Positions 1-10,136 of a DNA stretch of 43,942 bases are shown here, piece after piece. Source of the stretch: Fidelibacterota bacterium (lineage in GTDB: Bacteria > Fidelibacterota > Marinisomatia > Marinisomatales > UBA1611). Position 1 is the stretch's first letter. Each line of letters opens with the position of its first letter. The DNA lies in the NCBI GenBank assembly GCA_002708715.1, contig PAPB01000035.1, forward strand, positions 86,285-130,226. The letters are read 5' to 3'. Under the pieces are notes generated by a model. It was given only the letters and a program-made list of their open reading frames with translations, did no database searches and had not been told where the DNA came from. The translations under genes were made by a program, and so were the position numbers.

Positions 1-1740
1 CTTGTTATGCAGAAAAAAGCCTCTCGTGATATTGATTCATACTTTTTGGGTAATCGTAAACTGCCGTGGTGGGTCCTTGGTGCATCGGGAATGGCATCAA
101 ATACTGATATAGCAGGTACTATGATTAACACTGCATTTATCTACGCACTTGGTACAAAAGGATTTTTTATTGAGATAAGAGGTGGCGTGACTCTGATCAT
201 GGCATTTTTGATGGTTTTTATGGGTAAATGGAATAGACGCTCAAAGGTTATGACGCAGGCAGAGTGGATGCATTTCAGATTTGGGACAGGAAAAGAAGGC
301 GATACTGCCAGAGTAATTGCTGCATTTGCATCAATCATTATGACTATTGCCATGGTCACCTATTTTGTAATTGGAGCAGGAAAATTTGTTGGATCATTTT
401 TAGAGGTTGAGCCCATTTATGCATCACTTATTATGGTAATATTAGCAATGATTTATACAGTAGCTAGTGGATTGTATGGGGTTGTTTGGACGGATGTCTT
501 TCAAGGTGTTTTTATTTTTGGTGTTATTATATATATCTCTGGTATGGCGATGAGTATGGTAACTTTGCCAGAAGAATTCATGGTGTCTGTACCAATGTTA
601 GATGGTTCTTTTACTGCAATTAAGACAAGCCTCTCTGAGTGGTCTAGAATTACTCCACCAAATGAAATGAATATGCCAGTCGGCTCTACTTTTGAAATTT
701 ATAATTTATTTGGAATTGCAATCATGTTTTACCTTTTCAAGGTTACACTAGAAGGTTCAAGTGGCGCTGGAGGTTATATGCTGCAACGATATTTTGCTGC
801 ACAAAGTGATAGAGAGGCGGGACTTCTTTCCCTATTTTGGACATCACTACTGGCTTTTCGTTGGCCTCTAATAGCGTCTTTTGCTATGTTGGGAATTCAC
901 CATGGATTAAATCCAGAATTCAATGTGATAGCTGATCCAGAATTAGTTTTACCAACAGTAATTAAGCATTATATCCCCACTGGTGTAAAAGGTTTTCTGA
1001 TGGCTGGATTAATGGCGGCAGCTATGTCTACTTTTGATTCAACGGTTAATGCGGGTGCGGCATATTGGGTGAAAGATTTATATCAGACATATTTACGCCC
1101 AAATGCGACGGAGAAGGATCTGATGTTCCAGAGTCGTATTGCATCTTTAGTGATTGTTGCACTAGCATTAGTATTTAGTCTTACAATAAATAATATTAAT
1201 GAGATTTGGGGTTGGATAACTATGGGAATTGGAGCAGGGATGTTTATACCTCAAGTAATACGATGGTATTGGTGGAGATTTAATGGATATGGTTATGCGG
1301 TTGGAACCGCTTTTGGCATGATTGCAGCTGTTATGACAAAAGCATTTGGAGGACCTCTTCCAGAGTATACTTCATTTTTAATAGCAAGCGGTAGCTCATT
1401 AGCTGGATGTATTATTGGTACATTTTATACGAAGGCAACGGATGATAAAGTATTATTCAATTTTTATAAAATTACCCGTCCCTTTGGTATCTGGGACAGG
1501 GTAAGAAACCAGTTACCTAATGATACACTTTCAAAGATTAATAAGGAGAACAGAAGGGATATTATTGCAACCTTTTTTGCTGTGCCGTGGCAAGTTGTAT
1601 TGTTTTTAACAGGAATGATGATAGTATTAAAGCAATGGTCTAATGTATTTAATCTATTTGTTTTATTGATATTGCTTTCTTTTGGTCTCTATTGGTTCTG
1701 GTTTAGGCATTTATCTAAAGAGGTGAAAATCGAATCTTGA
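1..1740 (+). CDS. Sodium:solute symporter (SSS family), 5'-partial
   Basis: Inner-membrane Na+-coupled transporter of the SSS family, the group that includes SglT-type sugar carriers. The protein is a long series of hydrophobic helices. The family-typical 'SYFLGNRKLPWW' segment lies near the N-terminus and 'MAAAMSTFDSTVNAGAA' near residue 340, which is where SSS proteins carry Na+-binding serine/threonine residues. Family members normally have one more helix before 'YFLGNRKLP', and the frame is open through base 1. The ATG at position 7 is therefore probably internal and the true start lies outside the window. The stop overlaps the start of the following GH13 gene by four bases, which indicates translational coupling. 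Uptake of glucose, maltose or a short glucan is inferred only from the three amylase-family neighbours. Family assignment is firm and substrate is not. Confidence 0.9.
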   Translation, partial: LVMQKKASRDIDSYFLGNRKLPWWVLGASGMASNTDIAGTMINTAFIYALGTKGFFIEIRGGVTLIMAFLMVFMGKWNRRSKVMTQAEWMHFRFGTGKEGDTARVIAAFASIIMTIAMVTYFVIGAGKFVGSFLEVEPIYASLIMVILAMIYTVASGLYGVVWTDVFQGVFIFGVIIYISGMAMSMVTLPEEFMVSVPMLDGSFTAIKTSLSEWSRITPPNEMNMPVGSTFEIYNLFGIAIMFYLFKVTLEGSSGAGGYMLQRYFAAQSDREAGLLSLFWTSLLAFRWPLIASFAMLGIHHGLNPEFNVIADPELVLPTVIKHYIPTGVKGFLMAGLMAAAMSTFDSTVNAGAAYWVKDLYQTYLRPNATEKDLMFQSRIASLVIVALALVFSLTINNINEIWGWITMGIGAGMFIPQVIRWYWWRFNGYGYAVGTAFGMIAAVMTKAFGGPLPEYTSFLIASGSSLAGCIIGTFYTKATDDKVLFNFYKITRPFGIWDRVRNQLPNDTLSKINKENRRDIIATFFAVPWQVVLFLTGMMIVLKQWSNVFNLFVLLILLSFGLYWFWFRHLSKEVKIES

Positions 1741-4457
1741 GAATATTAATTTTATTTTTTATTTCTTTTATTTATGGACAATCAATTGATGTGACTTTTA
1801 GGTATGTTGAGGGGCCTAATGATGATTTTGTTCGAGTATTTGTTCCTGGAACGATGCCCAGTGGAACATCTAATGATTGGGGTCCTAATTCGAATGGCGT
1901 GATTAGTCCAAATGCTCTATCAAAAATGAACTATAATGAATCAACGGATTCTTATGAAAAAACATATACATTGGATGTAGGTGAAGAGCATCTTTATAAA
2001 ATTCATTTTCATCATAATTCATCTGGTTCTGATAATTCATGGATACCAGATCCTTTAAATCCTATGACTACAGATGATAATTGGACTAATTCAATCTTGA
2101 ATGTTGTTGATCCTCTTATTTTTCAAGCTGCTCGTCATATGAATATTGATGGGGAAGTAGATGGCTTTAGTATTGGTATTTTTTCTTCAGAAAATATTGA
2201 TTCTATACGATACTCTGTTGGTGCTGATACGTTAGATGGTTCACAATTTTATCATGGGAATGGAATATTATATATACCTTTTGATTTACCATTATCAGTT
2301 TACGATCCAATATGGGTGCAAGTATCTATTGATGGAACATGGAGTACAATCTATGACTTTGGTGCAATAGAGATTATTGAAGCACCTATGCCAGAAGGAA
2401 TTAACTTAGGTCCCACTTGGTTAAATAATACTATGTATCTAGCCGTCTATGCACCATCACAGCTTGTGATGAGAGTTCTTCTTAGTACACCTGGGAATTC
2501 CACAGAAGATGTAGACGCCTTAACTATGTTTAAAGATCCAAATATAGAGGATACATGGTGGATTGAATTAGATCTACCAAATGGTGATTATGAATATGAA
2601 TATCTTTTAATTAATGGTAACAGAATTGCTGATCCACTTTCAAGAAGATTATCAAATGGTAAGACTAGGATAGAGATTGGTCCTGGCGGTATATCAACGG
2701 CAGATAATTTTGTGTGGCAGTCAATTAATTACAGTCGTCCAATTTTAGACACGCTAATTATTTATGAATTACATGTGGATGATTTTTCTGCTCAGGGGAA
2801 TGGTGAGGGCACCTTTTTAGATGTGATTAATAAATTAGATCATTTGAAAGAAGCGGGTATAAATGCTATTGAATTATTGCCTATTACTGATTTTCCTGGT
2901 ACTCATTCATGGGGATATGATCCTCAACTTATGTCAGCCTTGGAGTCAAACTATGGAACTCCGACAGAATTTAAATTATTAGTTGATGAGGCTCATTCTA
3001 GAGGAATAGCAGTTATAATAGACTTAGTATGGAACCATATAAAATCAACTAGTCCAATTTGGGAAATTCAACCAGATTATAACTTAAATCCATATATCAA
3101 ATTGCATACAGATTTAAACCCGAACGAGGCAGAAGGTTCTTGGGGAATGTTAGACTGGGATCATTTTAATCCAAAAACAATAGAATACATAAATAAAGTA
3201 AACAGAATATGGGTAGACGAATACAAAGTAGATGGATTTAGATTTGATGCTATGTATATGATTGGCTGGGATATGCAACAGCAAGAATTTGGAATACCAG
3301 CATGGTCTACTGCACTATATAACTATGACTCTACAATTTTTCAAATTGCAGAACATTTACCATCAAATCCATGGCTAATAGATAATACGGATTTATCTTC
3401 TGGCTGGCATGATAGTTTTCATGATAGACTTTTAAATGATGTCCATAGTCAAAGTCTTGCTACCATATCTATCATGAGACAGATTGTTGGTTTGCATGAA
3501 TATTCAGATTGGGGAGATCCATATAGTGACCGTACTAAGGCTGTTAAATATATGGTTAGTCATGATGAACAATCCATTTTACAAGAAATGGTTACTTTTA
3601 ATAATTATTCCATTGAGGAGGCTAGGGAAAGAGATAAGTTTTATGCAACAATATTATTCACATCTCTTGGTATCCCAATGCTTTTTCAAGGTCAGGAATT
3701 TGGTCTGCAAACTGGATGGGATGATGATAATAATAATGGTAATTATGATGAGGAAAAATTACAATATCGGCCAGTTGATTGGTCTTTATTAGATACAGAT
3801 ATTGGGCAGTCACATCTAGAGCATTACTCAACATTAGCTAGACTTAGAAAATCAAATCCGGCTTTTTATAATGGTACATTTTATGATTTATATAGATATA
3901 CGAATGAAAAGGTTATAGTGTATGGATATAAGGATGAGACTGAAAATAATAACAATCATCAGATTGTTGTAATTGCTAATTTTTCTTCGATAGAAAGAAC
4001 AGTGGAGGATGTGCCATTTTTGTCTTCTGGAGAATGGTATAATGTACTAGAGTCTGATGATATTCTAATTATAAATGAAGATAATTCGTATGGTGAATAT
4101 TCCATACCTGCTAAATCTGCAATGGTTTACTCCAATAGTGATTTACATTTACAGACAAATAAAGATTCAGTTACTCCAAATGAGTATCAAATTTTAAAAT
4201 GTTATCCAAATCCATTTAATAGAAATCTTAAAATTGAATATAATATTTATGAGGTGTCTAATATAAATATAGATATATATGGTGTCGATGGAAGCCTTGT
4301 TAAAGGTTTTAATATAGGTAAAGTATCTTCGGGGCAACATTCCTTTATTTGGGATGGTACAAATAGTAATGGTAAATCTCTTTCAACTGGGATTTATATT
4401 ATTTCTTTAAATACAAAAAATAGTATTGTAAATAAAAAAGTGTTATATCTAAAGTAA
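1737..4457 (+). CDS. Secreted GH13 alpha-glucan enzyme with T9SS sorting domain
   Basis: Alpha-amylase superfamily enzyme acting on alpha-glucan outside the cell. It has a short signal peptide (residues 1-15), two or three beta-sandwich domains (about 20-325, starch-binding/E-set like), then the GH13 barrel. All four GH13 regions are visible: DLVWNH (D429-H434), GFRFD with nucleophile D504, acid/base E539 in 'IAEH', and H609-D610. The 'IYELHVDDFS' opening resembles branching-enzyme and trehalohydrolase-like GH13 more than classical amylase. Residues about 820-906 form a C-terminal domain beginning YPNPFN (from Y823) and ending in KVLYLK, as in T9SS cargo. The start is TTG, inside the symporter stop (TTGA), with AAAGAGGTG at 1717-1725 as ribosome binding site. 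Hydrolysis versus transglycosylation cannot be decided from sequence. Confidence 0.88.
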   Translation: MRILILFFISFIYGQSIDVTFRYVEGPNDDFVRVFVPGTMPSGTSNDWGPNSNGVISPNALSKMNYNESTDSYEKTYTLDVGEEHLYKIHFHHNSSGSDNSWIPDPLNPMTTDDNWTNSILNVVDPLIFQAARHMNIDGEVDGFSIGIFSSENIDSIRYSVGADTLDGSQFYHGNGILYIPFDLPLSVYDPIWVQVSIDGTWSTIYDFGAIEIIEAPMPEGINLGPTWLNNTMYLAVYAPSQLVMRVLLSTPGNSTEDVDALTMFKDPNIEDTWWIELDLPNGDYEYEYLLINGNRIADPLSRRLSNGKTRIEIGPGGISTADNFVWQSINYSRPILDTLIIYELHVDDFSAQGNGEGTFLDVINKLDHLKEAGINAIELLPITDFPGTHSWGYDPQLMSALESNYGTPTEFKLLVDEAHSRGIAVIIDLVWNHIKSTSPIWEIQPDYNLNPYIKLHTDLNPNEAEGSWGMLDWDHFNPKTIEYINKVNRIWVDEYKVDGFRFDAMYMIGWDMQQQEFGIPAWSTALYNYDSTIFQIAEHLPSNPWLIDNTDLSSGWHDSFHDRLLNDVHSQSLATISIMRQIVGLHEYSDWGDPYSDRTKAVKYMVSHDEQSILQEMVTFNNYSIEEARERDKFYATILFTSLGIPMLFQGQEFGLQTGWDDDNNNGNYDEEKLQYRPVDWSLLDTDIGQSHLEHYSTLARLRKSNPAFYNGTFYDLYRYTNEKVIVYGYKDETENNNNHQIVVIANFSSIERTVEDVPFLSSGEWYNVLESDDILIINEDNSYGEYSIPAKSAMVYSNSDLHLQTNKDSVTPNEYQILKCYPNPFNRNLKIEYNIYEVSNINIDIYGVDGSLVKGFNIGKVSSGQHSFIWDGTNSNGKSLSTGIYIISLNTKNSIVNKKVLYLK

Positions 4458-4501
4458 AATATTGTTCTTTTATTTGATTTAGGTTTCAACAAAGTTTAAT
4501 A

Positions 4502-6490
4502 ATGAAATTATTTTTATCCGTTATATCAACTATCTTAGTCTTATTTACATCATGTAGTAATAATGTGAAGAATAGTGTAGTGAGTTATGGAGCTTTTGTA
4601 AAAAAAAATGGTATTGAATTTAAATTATATGCTCCAAGCTCATCAAAAGTCGAACTAATCATTTTTAAAAATGTTGAGGATACAATTGGCTCTGCATATA
4701 GGATGATTAAGACCAGCCAAGGGGACTGGAAAATTTTTGTAAAGAATTTAGGATTTGGTACAATATATGGATATCGTTTAACTGGCCCTCTTAACGATTA
4801 TAATGTTATTATAGCAGATCCTTATTCAAAAGCAGCTATTACACAAAACTCATGGAGGCACGTTGCTAAAACCTTGGTAATTGATGAATCTTTTGATTGG
4901 GAAGGTGATACTTGGCAAAATGTAAATCCTACGGATCTTATTATATATGAAGCTCATCTTAGAGATATGACAAGGCATCCTTCTTCTGGAGCAAAATTTC
5001 TTGGTACATATAAGGGTTTCATTGAGAAAAATCAAAAAGGTGGACTTTCACATTTAAAAAAACTTGGTGTAAATGCTATCCAATTTTTACCTTTGTGGGA
5101 TTATGCAAATGTGGAAATTCCATATAAAAAACACGTTGATGGCATGTTTAATGATTGGAACCCTTATGAACGCAATCACTGGGGCTATATGCCAACTTTT
5201 TTTATGGCACCAGAAAGTTATTATGCATCTGATGGTAGTAGAATACCAGAAGAATGGAATGGTGTAGACGGGAAGGCTGTTTATGAGTTAAAAAAATTGG
5301 TTAGAGAATTACATAAAAATGATATTGCTGTTATTTTGGATGTAGTCATAAATCATGTATCTAATTATGATTGGCATCCATTAAAATATATTGATAGGGA
5401 GGTATATTTTCGTTTAGATAAAGATGGAAATTATATTAGTCAGTGTTGTGGCAATGTCTTGAACACAGAAAATGAATATGTACGCCAATATATAATAGAA
5501 AGTTTAAAATATTGGATGACAGAATATCATATTGATGGCTTTAGATTTGATCAAGCTCATCTTCTTTCTTTAGAAACTGCAAAAATCATTTCTGAAGAAT
5601 TAAAATCTATAAACCCAGGTGTTATAATCTATGGTGAGGCGTGGGATAATAGGAGTATGGAATTCTCTAATATAGGATGGGGATCATTTAATGGTCACTT
5701 TAGAGATGTTATTAGAGGTGATTTACATGATTATAATAAAAAAGGGTTCCTATTTGGCTCATATAGACCAAATGAGAGTAAGAAAGATTTGAAAATAATA
5801 ATAGGTGGTACTTCTCAAGTAAGTGGAGGTGTATATAAAATGCCTTATCATGCTATTAATTTTTTAGAGGTTCATGATGATTATTGTTTTAGTGATTTTC
5901 TTCGATTATCAAGTGGAGAAAATAATAAAAATGATATTATTTTAAATAAATTAAATCACATTTCCCTCTCTAAAAAATTAACAAAAATGAATAAACTTGG
6001 AGCATTTATATTATTTACAAGTCAGGGTGTTCCGTTTATCCATCAGGGACAAGAATGGGGCCATTCTCAAATAATTCAACAAACTAATATTGCAGATTCA
6101 AATGTTCATAAGATGGATTCTAATCCATACAATAAGGATAATGAAACAAACTGGGTAAATTGGAATGAATTAAAACAAAATGCGGATTTAGTAGATTTTT
6201 ATAAAAGGTTAATAACAATAAGAAAAGAAAATCCACATCTTCGGAGAACTCATTCTGCTGCGATTGATTTTATTGACTTAAATAATAGATTCGGATTGGG
6301 ATATCAAATTAATGATAAAATGGTTGCCTTTATAAATGGAGATAATAAAAATAGCATAGAAGTTTCTTTGCCGAAAGGAACTTGGAATCAGTTGATAAAT
6401 ACGGGAAAACTAATGAATCATAATTTAAATCAGTTAGAAGAAAAGGTCATATTAGAACCTATAAGTGGTATATTGTTATCCCAGGAATGA
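4502..6490 (+). CDS. Lipoprotein GH13, pullulanase/isoamylase-like debranching enzyme
   Basis: Probable envelope-anchored alpha-1,6-glucan debranching enzyme. A hydrophobic leader ends at Cys18 ('LFTSC'), giving a lipoprotein. A CBM48/E-set domain (about 28-120) precedes the GH13 barrel. Catalytic residues are D280/H285 (region I), nucleophile D350 in 'GFRFD', acid/base E379 in 'YGEAW', and H458-D459. The N-terminal beta domain, the 'NHWGYMP' stretch (compare pullulanase YNWGYDP) and the 'CGNVLNTE' motif before region II all resemble pullulanase and isoamylase. A C-terminal beta domain follows. Its stop overlaps the next gene by four bases (ATGA), so the two lipoprotein GH13 genes are translationally coupled. 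No good Shine-Dalgarno precedes the ATG. Debranching specificity is an inference from motifs. Confidence 0.85.
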   Translation: MKLFLSVISTILVLFTSCSNNVKNSVVSYGAFVKKNGIEFKLYAPSSSKVELIIFKNVEDTIGSAYRMIKTSQGDWKIFVKNLGFGTIYGYRLTGPLNDYNVIIADPYSKAAITQNSWRHVAKTLVIDESFDWEGDTWQNVNPTDLIIYEAHLRDMTRHPSSGAKFLGTYKGFIEKNQKGGLSHLKKLGVNAIQFLPLWDYANVEIPYKKHVDGMFNDWNPYERNHWGYMPTFFMAPESYYASDGSRIPEEWNGVDGKAVYELKKLVRELHKNDIAVILDVVINHVSNYDWHPLKYIDREVYFRLDKDGNYISQCCGNVLNTENEYVRQYIIESLKYWMTEYHIDGFRFDQAHLLSLETAKIISEELKSINPGVIIYGEAWDNRSMEFSNIGWGSFNGHFRDVIRGDLHDYNKKGFLFGSYRPNESKKDLKIIIGGTSQVSGGVYKMPYHAINFLEVHDDYCFSDFLRLSSGENNKNDIILNKLNHISLSKKLTKMNKLGAFILFTSQGVPFIHQGQEWGHSQIIQQTNIADSNVHKMDSNPYNKDNETNWVNWNELKQNADLVDFYKRLITIRKENPHLRRTHSAAIDFIDLNNRFGLGYQINDKMVAFINGDNKNSIEVSLPKGTWNQLINTGKLMNHNLNQLEEKVILEPISGILLSQE

Positions 6491-7791
6491 GGCACGTATA
6501 TTTTTTCATCCTTTTTTGTTTACTCTTGAATTGTGGAGGACGTCAAATGAATTTGTCTAATACCGATTGGATTAATGATCAAACAATATATGAAGTTAAT
6601 TTGAGACAGTATACCAATGATGGTACAATATCTGCTTTTCGTAAGCATTTGCCAAGGCTAAAAGATATGGGTATTGGTATTTTATGGTTTATGCCTCTTC
6701 ATCCTATTGGTGAGAAAAATCGAAAAGGTGAATTGGGGAGTTATTATTCTGTAAAAGATTATTTTAGTATTAATTCTGAATTTGGAACAGCGGAAGAATT
6801 TAAAACCTTGGTGGATGATATACACAAATTGGGTATGTATGTTATTATTGATTGGGTTGCTAATCATACCGCATGCGATAATGAAATGGTAGCTTTGAAT
6901 CCTGAATGGTATATAAAAAATGATAATGGAAAGTTTCAACCACCTACTGGGACTGATTGGGATGATGTCTATGATTTAGATTATAGTAGAGCTGATTTAA
7001 GAGATTATATGGCTCGAGCTATGGAATATTGGGTAACACAGTTTGATATTGATGGCTTTCGTTGTGATGTTGCAGGAATGGTCCCTACAGATTTTTGGGA
7101 GGCTACAATTGAAAAATTAAATTTAGTAAAACCAGTCTTTATGCTAGCTGAATGGGAAGACCCAGAATTATGCGAAAAAGCATTTAAATCAGATTATAAT
7201 TGGAGTCTGTATCATATCCTCAAAGATATTGCATCTGAAAAAAGAGAAGTATCAAGCATACGTGAGTATTTTGAAAAATCTAAAAAATCTTATCCTTCCA
7301 GAGCTTTGAAAATGAATTTTTTAGATAATCATGATGAAAATAGTTGGAATAGGGTAATGATAAAACATTTTGGAGATAAAGTATATCCTTTATCAACAAT
7401 GTTATTTACATTGCCAGGGATACCGATGATATATTCAGGCCAAGAAGCTAGATTAGAGTATAAACTTAAATTTTTTGAAAAAGACACTATCCAATGGAAA
7501 AATTTTCCCGATGGTGATTTTTATAAAAAATTGATTAGATTGAGAAAAAACCATTCTGTTTTTTGGAGTAATAATACTACTCTAGAATTTTTAGATGGTT
7601 TACCTAAAGATGTATTAGGTTTTAAGAGATGGGATGATGATAATACTTATACTGTTATTTTAAATCTTTCAAATCAATTACAAGAATTAGATTTTGGATT
7701 ATTATCTGGGAATTATGTACTCAAAGATGAAAATTCATCTAGTGATTTACTTGCAAGTAATGGTTATTTAGTGTTCAAAACACTTAATTAA
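6487..7791 (+). CDS. Lipoprotein GH13 alpha-amylase-like enzyme
   Basis: Compact single-barrel GH13 enzyme, probably an alpha-amylase, neopullulanase or oligo-glucosidase acting on linear dextrins in the envelope. The leader ends in lipobox LLNC (Cys16). The barrel starts with 'IYEVNLRQYT' and has D122/H127, nucleophile D194 in 'GFRCD', acid/base E222 in 'LAEWED', and H282-D283 in 'DNHDE'. 'GIPMIYSGQE' follows, and a short C-terminal beta domain ends the protein. At 434 residues there is no room for extra binding domains, unlike the two enzymes upstream. The ATG overlaps the preceding stop by four bases. It is the third GH13 in a row, which suggests a stepwise pathway of secreted enzyme, debranching lipoprotein and dextrin-cutting lipoprotein. 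Confidence 0.87.
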   Translation: MRHVYFFILFCLLLNCGGRQMNLSNTDWINDQTIYEVNLRQYTNDGTISAFRKHLPRLKDMGIGILWFMPLHPIGEKNRKGELGSYYSVKDYFSINSEFGTAEEFKTLVDDIHKLGMYVIIDWVANHTACDNEMVALNPEWYIKNDNGKFQPPTGTDWDDVYDLDYSRADLRDYMARAMEYWVTQFDIDGFRCDVAGMVPTDFWEATIEKLNLVKPVFMLAEWEDPELCEKAFKSDYNWSLYHILKDIASEKREVSSIREYFEKSKKSYPSRALKMNFLDNHDENSWNRVMIKHFGDKVYPLSTMLFTLPGIPMIYSGQEARLEYKLKFFEKDTIQWKNFPDGDFYKKLIRLRKNHSVFWSNNTTLEFLDGLPKDVLGFKRWDDDNTYTVILNLSNQLQELDFGLLSGNYVLKDENSSSDLLASNGYLVFKTLN

Positions 7792-7815
7792 AAATATATT
7801 CAAAACCTTTATTTT

Positions 7816-10131
7816 ATGATTTTCAAAAAAGTATCGATATTAATCGCTTTCACAAGTTTTATCTTCTCTGATGAATCATGGAAAGTGTATGATGAATCAG
7901 AGTTAGCGATTATTAATATTACTATTGATGCTGAAGATTTAGATTGGATGTATGATTGGGAAAATGTTGAAAGTGATTCAATTCATCCTGCTACTGTTCA
8001 ATTTCAAAATGCATATTTAGATGAAACTATAGACTCAGTAGGATTTCGTTTGCGTGGAAACACTTCACGTAATGCTGCTAAAAAATCATTTAAGATAGAT
8101 TTTAATTATTTTATCTCTGGTCGAGATTTTTATGATGTAGAAAAATTAAACCTTAATGGTGAGCATAATGATCCTTCCATTATTCGCTCAAAATTATGTT
8201 GGGACTTTTATCAAGATATTGGAATGGCAAGTAGTAGAGCTTCCCATGCTTTATTATATATCAACGGAGAATATTTTGGTTTATACATATCTGTAGAGCA
8301 TATTGATGATTCGTTTTTAACAAAAAACTTTGAAAATGACAATGGAAATTTATGGAAATGTATTTGGCCTGCTGATTTAACTTTTCGAGGAAATGATCCT
8401 GAGGATTACCATCCATATTATAATGAGACCAGACCATATCAATTAAAAACAAATGAGAATCAATATGATTATTCAAAGTTAGCTAGGCTTATTCGTATTG
8501 TTCATAACACTCCTGATTCTTTAGAAATGGTTCTAGATATAAAAACAACGTTACAATATTTTGCAATGAATATTCTTACTGGGAGTTGGGACGATTACCG
8601 CTTTCTTCGAAATAATTTTTACTTATACCATAACCCTGATAATGATTTGATACATTGGATTCCATATGATTATGATAATTCCTTTAGTATTGACTGGTTT
8701 AATATTGATTGGTCAAATATTGATCCCTACGAATATGCAGTAATTGATGGTGATGGACGTCCTCTAACAGAATATTTATTTTCCCAGGTAAGGTATCGAA
8801 ATTTATTTTCTCATTTTTTACAATTTTATAACGAGCAGTTATTTGACCTGGATAGTATTTATCAAAAGCTAAACTATTATGTAGATTTTTTGCACAATGC
8901 AGCTCAATATGATACATATCGAACTTTAGACTATGGTTTTAGTTTCAATGATTTTTTAAATAGTTATGGAAGTGATTTTGAAAATGCACATGTAAAACAG
9001 GGAATCCTAGAATTTATTGCAAGTAGAAAAGAATCACTCACTAATCAAATTGTATTCAATGGTAATGATCCCATTATTTATGGAGGAGCAATAGAGGATA
9101 ATATTATTTTTGTTGGTGAAACAGTTAGCATAAATACTGCTATTTTTGGAGATATTGTAAATGCAGAATTTTTTTATAAGCATGAGAATGAAGATGAATG
9201 GAATTCTATAATTTTAACTCATCAGCCCATTTCAACTAGCAAGCATGTGGAAGATCATGATCGGTGGATTGCTGAGCTTCTTTTTCAAGTACCAGGAAAG
9301 TATGATTGGTATGTTTTTGCATCCAATAATTCTACTTATGATAAATTTCCTATTTACGATTACAAATCTTTTGAAGTTTTAGATATAGTTAATACTCAAA
9401 ATGTATTTATTAATGAGCTGCTCGCTAAAAATGAATCCATAAATATGGATGAGGTAGGGGAATATGATGATTGGGTTGAGCTGTGGAATAATGCTGATAC
9501 CGAGGTTGATTTAGCAAACCATTATTTGACTGATAAAATAGATAATTTAACAAAATGGCAATTCCCTGATTCTGCTGCTCAAATTTTGCCTAATGCATAT
9601 ATGTTAGTTTGGTGTGATGAAAATCAAAATGAAGGGAGTCTTCATACAAATTTTAAATTATCAGCAGGGGGTGAATTTTTAGCTTTGGTTCATCCAGATG
9701 GTGAAACAATTCTTGATTCAATAACATTTCCATCACAGGCAGAGGATATTTCATATGGTAGGATATCAACACTTGAAAATAGTGATCAATGGGATTATTT
9801 ATCACCAACTCCTGGCTTTCCAAATATATCTCTGCAAATTTCTAATGCGTCATCGCCAGTAAATTCATTTGAATTGCACAGTGTATATCCTAATCCGTTT
9901 AATTCAAATTTTAAGATTCGTTTAAATATTGAAAAAGAAATAGATCAGATTACCATAGATATAGTATCGCTTACTGGTAAAATAATAGCATCAAAAACTA
10001 TTATACCGTCTTCTTTAGGTATGATAACTATACCAATGCATATTAATAAAATGTATGCATCAGGTTATTATTTTTTAAGAATTAGAAATAATAAAAGTAT
10101 GATCTCAAAGAAAATCCTTTTATTAAAATAA
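7816..10131 (+). CDS. CotH-kinase-like protein with lamin-tail and T9SS sorting domains
   Basis: Large exported protein. It has a signal peptide (about 1-18) and a CotH-like domain at about 25-415. The hallmark 'RLRGNTSR' lies at 78-85 followed by 'KKSFKIDF', and 'PYDYDNS' lies at 283-289, matching the conserved Asp-rich site of CotH proteins. A lamin-tail-type beta-sandwich spans about 528-665 ('INELLAKN', 'DDWVELWNN'). The C-terminal T9SS domain starts at YPNPFN (Y691). CotH proteins are atypical kinases (spore-coat CotH phosphorylates coat protein). Whether this one has kinase activity is unknown. It follows the GH13 trio by 24 bases and precedes a DUF5916 barrel by 5, so it is probably co-transcribed with them. 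A cell-surface role in glucan handling or protein modification is inference. No clear ribosome binding site is visible. Confidence 0.85.
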   Translation: MIFKKVSILIAFTSFIFSDESWKVYDESELAIINITIDAEDLDWMYDWENVESDSIHPATVQFQNAYLDETIDSVGFRLRGNTSRNAAKKSFKIDFNYFISGRDFYDVEKLNLNGEHNDPSIIRSKLCWDFYQDIGMASSRASHALLYINGEYFGLYISVEHIDDSFLTKNFENDNGNLWKCIWPADLTFRGNDPEDYHPYYNETRPYQLKTNENQYDYSKLARLIRIVHNTPDSLEMVLDIKTTLQYFAMNILTGSWDDYRFLRNNFYLYHNPDNDLIHWIPYDYDNSFSIDWFNIDWSNIDPYEYAVIDGDGRPLTEYLFSQVRYRNLFSHFLQFYNEQLFDLDSIYQKLNYYVDFLHNAAQYDTYRTLDYGFSFNDFLNSYGSDFENAHVKQGILEFIASRKESLTNQIVFNGNDPIIYGGAIEDNIIFVGETVSINTAIFGDIVNAEFFYKHENEDEWNSIILTHQPISTSKHVEDHDRWIAELLFQVPGKYDWYVFASNNSTYDKFPIYDYKSFEVLDIVNTQNVFINELLAKNESINMDEVGEYDDWVELWNNADTEVDLANHYLTDKIDNLTKWQFPDSAAQILPNAYMLVWCDENQNEGSLHTNFKLSAGGEFLALVHPDGETILDSITFPSQAEDISYGRISTLENSDQWDYLSPTPGFPNISLQISNASSPVNSFELHSVYPNPFNSNFKIRLNIEKEIDQITIDIVSLTGKIIASKTIIPSSLGMITIPMHINKMYASGYYFLRIRNNKSMISKKILLLK

Positions 10132-10136
10132 GGATC

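Noticed and set aside
3484-3792. 102-aa ORF inside the first GH13 gene
   Set aside because: It overlaps the GH13 region IV motif in another frame and has no protein-like features.
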